From positions 1 through 8,211 of the forward strand of contig QHXL01000275.1 of assembly GCA_003222935.1 (NCBI GenBank): a stretch of DNA of 8,211 nucleotides. The letters run 5' to 3'. The notes below the pieces were generated by a model, which saw nothing but the letters and a program-made list of their open reading frames with translations, was not told where the DNA came from and did no database searches. The translations under genes and the position numbers were made by a program. This document shows, piece by piece, positions 1 through 6,069 of this stretch. The stretch comes from Acidobacteriota bacterium. GTDB lineage: Bacteria; Acidobacteriota; Blastocatellia; Pyrinomonadales; Pyrinomonadaceae. How positions within the stretch are numbered: the first letter of the stretch is position 1; each line of letters begins with the position of its first letter.

Positions 1-1099
1 AGAAACCAAGCGAGAAAAGAAATGGAGTTTTGAAAATGGGCCGACCTGACCAGATCGTCGCGATCCAACAAAAGATCTGCACACCCGATGGAATGACGAT
101 CATCAGCGTGGCCGCTGTAAAGAAGCTCTGCCCCATCTTGGGCAACCCTGCTGCGAACATATGGTGGACCCACAAACCAAAACCTATGAATGCAGTTGAA
201 ATCAGGGACAACACGAGCGCTGTGTAACCAAATATTGGTCGCCGAACAAAAGTAGGAATGATTGCAGAAACAAACCCTGTCGCGGGGATGAAGATGATGT
301 AAACCTCCGGATGTCCGAAGAACCAAAACAAGTGCTGCCACAGTATTGGGTCGCCACCTTCGGCCGGATTAAAAAAGTGAGTACTAACCAGTCGATCGAG
401 TATTAATGAAGTGCTCGCGAGCGCAATAGTTGGCATCGCAAAAAAGACCATGAACGCCATGACTAGAATGGACCATACGTAGACCGGAATGCGATTGAGC
501 GACATTCCGGGCGCACGCAACTTAAAGATAGTCGTAATCAGTTCCGTGGCAACGACGAGCGCAGATACCTCTGTGAAGGTGATAAGTTGCGCCCAAAAAT
601 CGACACGTTTTCCCGGCGCATACTGAGGACCAGCCAGGGGAACATAGGCGAACCAGCCCGCGTCCGGCCCAACATTCAAAATGAAGGCAACAAAAATCAT
701 GATGCCGCCAAACAAGAAGATCCAGTAGCCGAAGGCGTTGAGACGCGGAAAGGCAATACTGCGCGTTCCGACGATCAAGGGAACCAGGAATACGGCAATT
801 GCTTCCATTATCGGAACGGCGAACAGAAACATCATGGTCGTGCCGTGCATGGTGAAGATCTGGTTGTAAAGATCTGGGCCAATAAAGTGATTCTCGGGCC
901 GCGCCAGTTGGATCCGCATCAATACAGCCAGGATTCCGGCAAAAACAAAAAAACAGAACGCCGTAACGATGAATCGTTTACCAATTGTCTTGTGATTGAC
1001 GCTGGTTAAGCTTCCCCAGATCCCTGGTTTATCGCCCCACGTTTTTTCCAGTTCGCGATGAAGAGCGTCGTCAGTTTTTGTAGCCGTCTCCGGTGTCAT
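1..1099 (-). CDS. coxA: Cytochrome c oxidase subunit I (haem-copper oxidase, 3'-truncated by window edge)
   Basis: Catalytic membrane subunit of an aa3-type terminal oxidase that reduces O2 to water. The start is the ATG at 1099-1097, overlapping the stop of subunit II by 4 nt (ATGA); 366 codons are visible and the C-terminal part lies beyond the left edge. Visible motifs: MHGTTMM with H85, the low-spin haem a ligand; FPRLNAFGYW (about 117-126); FFGHPEVYI with CuB ligand H263, E265 and the cross-linking Y267; VHHMF with CuB ligands H312 and H313. The remaining haem ligands would be off the window. Many hydrophobic helices are seen. Odd: the position usually held by the D-channel Asp (xPDMAFPRxN) is S114, and the K-channel Lys (PTGxK) is Q341 in PSGVQIF. 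The glutamate E265 places it in the A1-like group by that criterion. I recall similar subunit I sequences with IPSGxQIFCW in other bacteria, so the substitutions are probably a subfamily trait. Identity as oxidase subunit I is very secure; pumping ability is not known. Confidence 0.96.
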   Translation of the reverse strand, partial: MTPETATKTDDALHRELEKTWGDKPGIWGSLTSVNHKTIGKRFIVTAFCFFVFAGILAVLMRIQLARPENHFIGPDLYNQIFTMHGTTMMFLFAVPIMEAIAVFLVPLIVGTRSIAFPRLNAFGYWIFLFGGIMIFVAFILNVGPDAGWFAYVPLAGPQYAPGKRVDFWAQLITFTEVSALVVATELITTIFKLRAPGMSLNRIPVYVWSILVMAFMVFFAMPTIALASTSLILDRLVSTHFFNPAEGGDPILWQHLFWFFGHPEVYIIFIPATGFVSAIIPTFVRRPIFGYTALVLSLISTAFIGFGLWVHHMFAAGLPKMGQSFFTAATLMIVIPSGVQIFCWIATIWSGRPIFKTPFLFSLGF

Positions 1100-2133
1100 T
1101 TCAAACTTTCGAGATAGTCGAGCACGAAATTCAACTCTTCTGAGTTCAAGGGGATTGGAGGCATATGATTACCGGGCTTTACGTCCTGCGAATTAAGGAT
1201 CCAGCGGGAAAGATTGGTCCGGTTGTTCTGTAACGCGCCGGCAGCAATTGTCTGCCGACTCGCCAGGTGCGTCAGGTCCGGTCCAACTTTTCCCCCTGCG
1301 TCTGTTCCCTGAATCGTGTGGCACATAACGCATGGTTTGGAAAGAAAAAGCTGTAGGCCTCTCGATTGGGAGGACGTCAGTTGCGCGGGAGCGCTTTTCA
1401 ACTGCGATTCGTACCAGGCCTGGAATTGTTCTTCAGATTCAACGACTACTTCGAAAGCCATATGCGCATGTTGGTGTCCACAGAACTCTGCGCATTGACC
1501 ACGATAGACACCCGTGCGATCAGCTTTCAGCCACGTCTCTGCTGGATGACCTGGAATCAAGTCTGTTTTGCCGTGGAGGTTCGGCACCCAAAAACTATGG
1601 ATAACATCGGCGGAGTTCAGCTTAAAAACCACTTGTCGCCCGACTGGGATATGAATTTCATTTGCCGTCGTGACAATCTGACTTGCCACCTGGTTTTCGT
1701 AGCGCACGTCCCACCACCACTGGTGACCCGTTATGTCGATAGTTAATACCGTGGGCTCCTTGGGTGTTGAGTAAATCGTTCGACCGACGATGAAGCTAGA
1801 TACGAGGAGCGCAAAAAGAATGACTGTCGTCACTACCACACCGCCCATCACAACCCGAGCCATTTTTGTTTCGCGTAGCGAATCGGTTTGTATGACATTC
1901 CGCCCACTAGTTTCAGCAGCTTTGGACCGGCGCCTAAATGCGCCAATGGAAAGTAGGGACATCACGAGAATGAATACTCCCGTAAGCAGGTACAACATTA
2001 CCCACCACAATTGGCTAATGTGCTGTGCTTGCGGGCCGGCTGGATCAACAGACGACTGGGTGGTAGCCGCCACCGTTGTATTAACAAGTGCTACCCAAGT
2101 AAGAAAACCCCAGTTGATTTGCCTGGCTCTCAA
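1096..2133 (-). CDS. coxB: Cytochrome c oxidase subunit II with fused C-terminal cytochrome c domain (caa3-type)
   Basis: Accepts electrons and passes them through CuA to subunit I. Residues below count from the TTG at 2133 (345 aa). There is a hydrophobic N-terminus resembling a signal peptide (possible cleavage near VAA/TT, about 21), two membrane helices (about 42-64 and 92-117), GHQWWWDVRY (about 136-145), then the CuA site: H179 in IHSFWVP and CAEFCGHQHAHM with C214, E216, C218, H222, M225. A class I cytochrome c domain follows, with CVMCH (C268, C271, H272) and the likely methionine ligand M324 in NHMPPI. This fusion defines caa3-type oxidases. Start choice: AGGAG at 2147-2143 sits directly against the in-frame TTG at 2142 but 9 nt before the TTG at 2133, so the latter is preferred; the longer form (1096-2142, 348 aa) cannot be excluded. 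It lies 23 nt after the cytochrome c gene and overlaps coxA by 4 nt. Confidence 0.95.
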   Translation of the reverse strand: MRARQINWGFLTWVALVNTTVAATTQSSVDPAGPQAQHISQLWWVMLYLLTGVFILVMSLLSIGAFRRRSKAAETSGRNVIQTDSLRETKMARVVMGGVVVTTVILFALLVSSFIVGRTIYSTPKEPTVLTIDITGHQWWWDVRYENQVASQIVTTANEIHIPVGRQVVFKLNSADVIHSFWVPNLHGKTDLIPGHPAETWLKADRTGVYRGQCAEFCGHQHAHMAFEVVVESEEQFQAWYESQLKSAPAQLTSSQSRGLQLFLSKPCVMCHTIQGTDAGGKVGPDLTHLASRQTIAAGALQNNRTNLSRWILNSQDVKPGNHMPPIPLNSEELNFVLDYLESLK

Positions 2134-2142
2134 CAGTTCCAA

Positions 2143-2147
2143 CTCCT
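2143..2147 (-). promoter_or_regulatory. Ribosome binding site deciding the coxB start
   Basis: AGGAG on the minus strand, 9 nt upstream of the TTG at 2133. It abuts the alternative TTG at 2142, which would leave no spacer, so the site argues for the shorter protein. Confidence 0.6.
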
Positions 2148-2156
2148 ATCAGTCGA

Positions 2157-2672
2157 TCAAGGCGGAGACGTGTTCTTGATCGGTTGTTCTTTAGTCCGGC
2201 TTTCCGGAGGCTTGCCTTGCATGTGGTCATCGCGCGATGAGGCTGCGTCTTTAGGAACGTGCCCACTGAGGCTTCGCACGTAAGCCGAAAGTTGCCAGAC
2301 CTGGGTCTCTTGAACACGGCCCCGAAACGACGGCATTCCATTGGGCCGTCCTTCGACAATCGTCGCGAAAACTTGTTCAGGTCGAGCACCGTAAATCCAT
2401 TTCTCATCCATTAGAGCCGGTCCCATACCTCCGCCGCCCTGCGCGTGGCAGCCATTGCAGTTGTATTGGCTGAACAGACGCTTCCCTTCAGACAACGAAT
2501 AAGCATTTTCTTCGAGCGGATTCTTAAACGAAGGATTCGTTTGTGCTTCGGAAACATTAGGCGGAGGAGTATTGAAATTCCGCTCTTCTCGTTTGCAGGA
2601 AGTTACGGTAAGAGCCACTGGCAACAGAGCCATCAACAATCTCTTTTTGAAAAGTGGCACTAGCACAATCAC
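2157..2672 (-). CDS. Monohaem c-type cytochrome, predicted lipoprotein, XoxG-like candidate acceptor
   Basis: A 171-residue class I cytochrome c. The N-terminus has basic residues (FKKR, 8-11), a hydrophobic stretch and a lipobox VTSC with C26, so it is probably exported and lipid-anchored. A proline-rich linker follows (about 34-55), then the haem site CNGCH (C72, C75, H76), a GGGGMGPAL loop (79-87) and the probable methionine ligand M113 in NGMPSF. The last 35 or so residues are polar and probably disordered. Start: GTG at 2672 overlaps the xoxJ stop as GTGA, suggesting coupled translation; GTG codons two and four positions later are alternatives. Because it sits between xoxJ and the oxidase genes, it is the natural electron carrier between methanol dehydrogenase and oxidase. 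That role is inferred from position. I cannot tell from sequence alone whether it is orthologous to XoxG/MxaG, which are usually larger soluble cytochromes cL. Confidence 0.9.
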   Translation of the reverse strand: MIVLVPLFKKRLLMALLPVALTVTSCKREERNFNTPPPNVSEAQTNPSFKNPLEENAYSLSEGKRLFSQYNCNGCHAQGGGGMGPALMDEKWIYGARPEQVFATIVEGRPNGMPSFRGRVQETQVWQLSAYVRSLSGHVPKDAASSRDDHMQGKPPESRTKEQPIKNTSPP

Positions 2673-3571
2673 AAACCTATTTGCTTCGCCCGCAGGTTTA
2701 TTTGAGGGACGGCGTAGTCTGAAAGTATTTGTTCAATTTCTAAATGGCGCTGCTCAAGGATCGTCTCCAATTGATCCCTGAACCGGGTATCGCTCCTCCG
2801 GACTCCCATTGATACATCAAAAACAAAAGGTAAATACGGGAGGTCAATCTGGGGACTCACTGGAACGATCTTCAACGGAAGATGTCGTGTTTTTGTAAAA
2901 AATCCCGCGAGCGGTCCCCAGACAATGGCGACGTCGATCTCTCCGTTTGCGACAGCACTGATTATGCGTGCCGGGGGATTCGCTTCTGAGTAATCACCAT
3001 AGACAGTGAAAGGTCTGACATTGGAAATGATTTTTCGATTACTCAGCGCATGTGCCGGGGGCGTGTTGGCGAAATCGTCGCCGATCATCTGCACGCCAAT
3101 CCGAACATTGTGAAGAGACGAGTCGTCGAAGGAATTGATGTTCAGACGGTTATCGTTTCGCGTGACAAACACATAAGTCGAACGGTAGTACGGGGCGGTA
3201 GTTAGCGCCAATTCGCTACTACTTGGGATTCCGATAATTAAGTCGCAGGCTCCCGCTTTCAAAGTGTTTCGAACAAAGCCTCTGCGTTGTGCCCACCATG
3301 TGTACTCAAGTTTGAGATTCATTTCTCGAGCGAGAAGATCTGCAATCTTGTTTTCAAAACCTTCCAGCTTTTGATTTGAAAATGGCAGATTGTTTGGATC
3401 AGAACAAACTCGCAAGACTCCTCGTGTGTAAGCGGCATTTTCGAGTACCGGTTGCGGCACCGGATTCGCTGACTGAATTGGGGGCGTTGCATACGAACAC
3501 GATAGATGGAGTGCCCCCAACATGACGCCGAACAGCATTAGTCTCCAGCTACTAGGGAAGTGCGAATACAT
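2669..3571 (-). CDS. xoxJ: XoxJ/MxaJ-family periplasmic substrate-binding-like protein of the methanol oxidation system
   Basis: A 300-residue protein of the quinoprotein dehydrogenase-associated, ABC-type solute-binding family (MxaJ/XoxJ). In known systems this protein is periplasmic and needed for active methanol dehydrogenase, possibly in activation or maturation. Visible: an N-terminal signal sequence (hydrophobic about 11-27, likely cleavage after SYA), then the family's opening motif LRVCSDPNNLPFSN (53-66), EGFENKIADLLA (about 70-81), TWWAQRRGFVRNTL (91-104) and CDLIIGIP (109-116). Start choice: the reading frame is open to 3736, but the ATG at 3571 has an excellent AGGGGGA site 7 nt upstream and puts the signal peptide at the N-terminus. 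The gene overlaps xoxF by 20 nt and the next gene by 4 nt. No ABC permease or ATPase genes are nearby, consistent with a non-transport role. Confidence 0.9.
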   Translation of the reverse strand: MYSHFPSSWRLMLFGVMLGALHLSCSYATPPIQSANPVPQPVLENAAYTRGVLRVCSDPNNLPFSNQKLEGFENKIADLLAREMNLKLEYTWWAQRRGFVRNTLKAGACDLIIGIPSSSELALTTAPYYRSTYVFVTRNDNRLNINSFDDSSLHNVRIGVQMIGDDFANTPPAHALSNRKIISNVRPFTVYGDYSEANPPARIISAVANGEIDVAIVWGPLAGFFTKTRHLPLKIVPVSPQIDLPYLPFVFDVSMGVRRSDTRFRDQLETILEQRHLEIEQILSDYAVPQINLRAKQIGL

Positions 3572-5414
3572 AGACCATTCCCCCTGTAGTCGAATAGTTT
3601 GGTAAGTCGGATACGGCGTTGACAAAACCCAGTGCTCCAGTCGGATCGTGTGGATCGAGTTGTCCCGCGACAATTGCCCCGGCCCAACCTCCCACGCCCG
3701 AAAGAATCGCAACGTATTGCTTACCGTTTGGTCCACGATAAGTCATGGGTTGGCCTATGATTCCGGACCCAACTTTGAACTGCCATAGCTGTTGACCGTT
3801 ACGAGCATCAACGCCTTTAAAGTAACCATCCATCGTGCCGTAGAACACGACGTCCCCGGCGGTTGCGAGTGCCCCACTCCAAACAGGAAAACTTTCGTTG
3901 ATCTTCCAAACTGCGCGGCCCGCGATTGGATCCCACGCAGTAAACACTCCGCGATGGCCACCTGGACCCGCATACATCTTGACGTTCATTCCCACGTACG
4001 GCGTACCGGCGATGTACCCTGTCTCGACACTCTCCGCGTCCTGGCACAAGTTGTTATGGGGTAAATAAACTAATCCGGTTCGTGGCGAAAAAGCGGAAGG
4101 CTGCCAATCCTTGGCGCCGGGTGAGGCAGGACAAATATCGCGAATGACCTTGCCAACTTGATCGGTGTTCTTCTCAGCATTGACGAGGAGTTTACCCGTC
4201 TGTAAATCAACTCCGGAGGATGTCGTTACATGGACAAAAGGATTTGCGGATAAAGTTTGTCCGGTTGTTCGATCAATGACGTAGACATAACCATTTCTAT
4301 CGGGATGGATCAGAACTTTGCGAGTGGATCCATTGAGAGGCATATCGAGCAGGATCTGTTCATTGACCCCATCGTAGTCGTGTTGGTCGTGAGGAGTGAG
4401 TTGATAGAACCAAACTGCTTCACCCGTATCTGCATTGCGAGCAAAGATGCCGCACGTCCATTTATTGTCGCCTGGTCGTTGGCCCGGGTTCCATGGTCCA
4501 GGGTTCGCAGTTCCGTAGTAAATCAAGTTCAATTCAGGATCGTATGAGATCCAACCCCAAACCGTACCGCCTCCAATTTTCCATGCATCGGGGGGCCAGG
4601 ACGTTACTCCTAAATCGTGACCCTGATCCTGCGGATAGAACGGTTTGAAATTTGGACCAATCAAACAGTCAGCGTCGGGACCAGTGTTGTAGGCTTGCCA
4701 GGCAATTTTTCCATTGCTTTCGTCTAAAGCTGCTATCCAACCCCGAACACCCATCTCGCCACCGGAGTTTCCGACCACCACCTTGTTCTTTACGACCAAG
4801 GGCGCCATCGTCATTGTCTGGCCTTTATTGATATCGCCTAAAAGAGTTTTCCAAAGCTCCTTTCCGCTTGATGCATCGACGGCGACGGTATAGTTATCGA
4901 GAGTGTTGTAAAAGATTTTTCCGTTTGCGTAAGCAGCGCCCCGATTCACAACATCGCAGCAGGCTACTCCTTGTGAAAAAGCTGCCGGCTGCGGCTCGTA
5001 CTTCCATTTCAACTTTCCCGCGTTGGTCAAATCCAGCGCGTAAAGAATGTTTGGATATGGAGTCACAACAAACATTGTGTCGTTGACTACGAGAGGAGCT
5101 GCCTCATGTCCTCGCGTGACTCCTGTAGAGAAACTCCATGCAAGGCTTAGGTTCTTCACGTTCTCGGAGTTTATTTCGGAGAGGCCGCTGAACCGCGTAC
5201 TGGCATAGTTTTTTGCCGGCATCGTCCACAAGCCATCTTCGTTGTCCTGCGTGTACTTATTTAAAATAGGAGCCGCAGCAGTTAACGGGCCTGCAGAGGG
5301 ATGCTCGTTGGTCGTTCGTGAACAGGTCAAAGTTAATGCAGCCATCATCACGGCAGCGAACGCACCTAACCTTCGCCGCCGGACGCTGGCCGGTCCAATG
5401 AATAATATTTTCAT
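3552..5414 (-). CDS. xoxF: Lanthanide-dependent PQQ methanol dehydrogenase, XoxF type
   Basis: Periplasmic quinoprotein that oxidises methanol (or a related primary alcohol) and hands electrons to a c-type cytochrome. At 620 residues it has the usual family length. An N-terminal export signal is present (RRRR at 12-15, hydrophobic about 17-30). Key residues: vicinal cysteines C152-C153 in GVACCD, which in the family form the ring stacking on PQQ; E220 in GGEMGVRGW and N304 in TANPGPWN, matching the metal ligands; and HDYDGVNE (345-352), with the catalytic Asp D346 and the extra D348. That second Asp replaces the Ala of calcium-type MxaF and is the hallmark of lanthanide-binding XoxF. Beta-propeller W motifs recur, e.g. 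KLKWKYE, GKELWK and QQLWQF. C31 in LTLTC resembles an imperfect lipobox. The ATG at 5414 has no strong ribosome binding site. No mxaI-like small subunit is seen here, as expected for XoxF. The XoxF subclade cannot be assigned by eye. Confidence 0.95.
   Translation of the reverse strand: MKILFIGPASVRRRRLGAFAAVMMAALTLTCSRTTNEHPSAGPLTAAAPILNKYTQDNEDGLWTMPAKNYASTRFSGLSEINSENVKNLSLAWSFSTGVTRGHEAAPLVVNDTMFVVTPYPNILYALDLTNAGKLKWKYEPQPAAFSQGVACCDVVNRGAAYANGKIFYNTLDNYTVAVDASSGKELWKTLLGDINKGQTMTMAPLVVKNKVVVGNSGGEMGVRGWIAALDESNGKIAWQAYNTGPDADCLIGPNFKPFYPQDQGHDLGVTSWPPDAWKIGGGTVWGWISYDPELNLIYYGTANPGPWNPGQRPGDNKWTCGIFARNADTGEAVWFYQLTPHDQHDYDGVNEQILLDMPLNGSTRKVLIHPDRNGYVYVIDRTTGQTLSANPFVHVTTSSGVDLQTGKLLVNAEKNTDQVGKVIRDICPASPGAKDWQPSAFSPRTGLVYLPHNNLCQDAESVETGYIAGTPYVGMNVKMYAGPGGHRGVFTAWDPIAGRAVWKINESFPVWSGALATAGDVVFYGTMDGYFKGVDARNGQQLWQFKVGSGIIGQPMTYRGPNGKQYVAILSGVGGWAGAIVAGQLDPHDPTGALGFVNAVSDLPNYSTTGGMVYVFALP
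3579..3585 (-). promoter_or_regulatory. Ribosome binding site deciding the xoxJ start
   Basis: AGGGGGA on the minus strand, 7 nt before the ATG at 3571, lying inside the end of xoxF. It excludes the roughly 55-residue N-terminal extension that the open frame would allow. Confidence 0.75.
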
Positions 5415-5451
5415 TCGAACACTCGAAGGCGACGTCGAATAGGAACAGTAT

Positions 5452-5667
5452 TTATGAGGCTTGTATTTTCAGAACCACAGTGAGCCCCGTGTCGCGAAGG
5501 TCCGAAATATCCCAAGCCGTCAGTTTTCCTTCCTTAATTAACCTTCCGTCTTCGTTAACTTCGTAAACTGCCGAATCCAAATTGTGGTTCGGCAAAAGAT
5601 AAGTGCCGTTGGCGATCAACTCTCGCCCGTTTGGTAAACAATAAACCCCTTGTTCTCTTAACTTCAT
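5452..5667 (-). CDS. Small hypothetical protein (71 aa) upstream of xoxF
   Basis: Not assigned to a known function. The gene has an ATG at 5667 with AGAGGG 5 nt upstream and a TAA stop, 37 nt before xoxF. The protein has no signal peptide or membrane segment, so it should be cytosolic. It opens with a GVYCLPNGREL motif (7-17), then NGTYLLPN (20-27), an acidic VNEDGRL stretch (37-43), WDISDLRDTG (52-61) and a short hydrophobic end. The alternation suggests a small beta-rich fold. From memory, small proteins with a similar opening (GVY-LPNG) and a closing DL-DTG motif occur in Acidobacteriota; I could not verify this. The spacing and strand suggest cotranscription with xoxF, but an independent promoter in the 37-nt gap cannot be excluded. 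Coding status rests on the ribosome binding site, the undisrupted frame and a non-repetitive, protein-like composition. Confidence 0.7.
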   Translation of the reverse strand: MKLREQGVYCLPNGRELIANGTYLLPNHNLDSAVYEVNEDGRLIKEGKLTAWDISDLRDTGLTVVLKIQAS

Positions 5668-5672
5668 GAACG

Positions 5673-5678
5673 CCCTCT
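5673..5678 (-). promoter_or_regulatory. Ribosome binding site of the 71-aa gene
   Basis: AGAGGG on the minus strand, 5 nt before the ATG at 5667. It is the main support for this small frame being translated. Confidence 0.6.
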
Positions 5679-5842
5679 AAAACTACGCAGATTGGATCCT
5701 TTCCTAAAGGCAAGGTGAATCGCATAAATGGAAAACTCAGTAACCGACCCATGGTCCTAAGGTAAAGGGTCCCGCTAAATGTATGAATAGACGATCTCAT
5801 TGGACTTAGTCGCGACAATATGACCTTGCGGAGACTGGTTCC

Positions 5843-5856
5843 GTGCGCTAACGCAC
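5843..5856. repeat. Short perfect hairpin GTGCG-CTAA-CGCAC
   Basis: A five-base-pair stem with a 4-nt loop, lying about 175 nt upstream of the 71-aa gene. It has no T-run on either side. It may be a regulatory stem or chance. Confidence 0.25.
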
Positions 5857-5953
5857 ACTCACTCGTTCACGAAATCTTGTGTCCACAACTCGAAACAAAA
5901 AAGAGACGTTTGGGAGGCGAAGCGAAGAAAATGGAGCGGCCTGATAATCGGCT

Positions 5954-5981
5954 GTCGAGTGGATGACTTAACGCGCTCGAC
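5954..5981. repeat. Inverted repeat (GTCGAG ... CTCGAC)
   Basis: GTCGAG at 5954-5959 is matched by CTCGAC at 5976-5981. Read on the plus strand, a G-U and a G-C pair extend the stem to 8 bp with a 12-nt loop. There is no T-run on the minus-strand side, so it is not an obvious terminator of yihY. It could be an operator or chance. Confidence 0.3.
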
Positions 5982-6069
5982 TTGTATTTCAAAGGGGGGC
6001 CCTTGCGTTCTAAGAGGCCAGGTGGGCTGCATCCTGGTTTAACCTTAACCGGTTGCATGACTTTGAAAA

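Larger units (their letters stand above)
5668..6069 (-). other. About 400-bp intergenic region, probable promoter region of the xoxF cluster
   Basis: No convincing gene is seen on either strand. The short open frames at 5867-6058 and 5555-5818 have unlikely composition or overlap a better gene. The region separates the glf-yihY pair from the xoxF cluster and is the only sizeable gap in the window, so a promoter for the cluster is expected here. I found no clear -35/-10 pair and no classical terminator with a T-run after yihY. Visible structure: inverted repeats at 5954-5981 and 5843-5856, an 8-bp palindrome GTCGCGAC at 5809-5816, and a tandem TTAACC pair near 6040-6051. Confidence 0.5.

Noticed and set aside
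587..1009. 140-codon open frame on the plus strand
   Set aside because: It is antisense to subunit I, whose motifs are unmistakable, and its translation is polar and low in protein-like features.
2081..2407. 108-codon frame on the minus strand across the cytochrome c / coxB junction
   Set aside because: It is out of frame with both cytochrome c and coxB, which have clear haem and CuA motifs.
3572..3736. N-terminal extension of xoxJ to an upstream start at 3736
   Set aside because: The extension lies wholly within the end of xoxF in another frame and buries the signal peptide; the ATG at 3571 has a strong ribosome binding site at good spacing.
5555..5818. 87-codon open frame overlapping the 71-aa gene
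   Set aside because: It overlaps the better supported small gene in another frame for more than 100 nt and shows no domain features.
5896..5901. T-run on the minus strand as a terminator after the YihY-family gene
   Set aside because: No stem-loop could be formed directly upstream of it, and it lies about 170 nt after the stop codon.
5867..6058. 63-codon open frame in the intergenic gap, minus strand
   Set aside because: No good ribosome binding site, and its composition (many Ser, Pro, Arg, Lys with no recognisable motif) looks like translated non-coding DNA.
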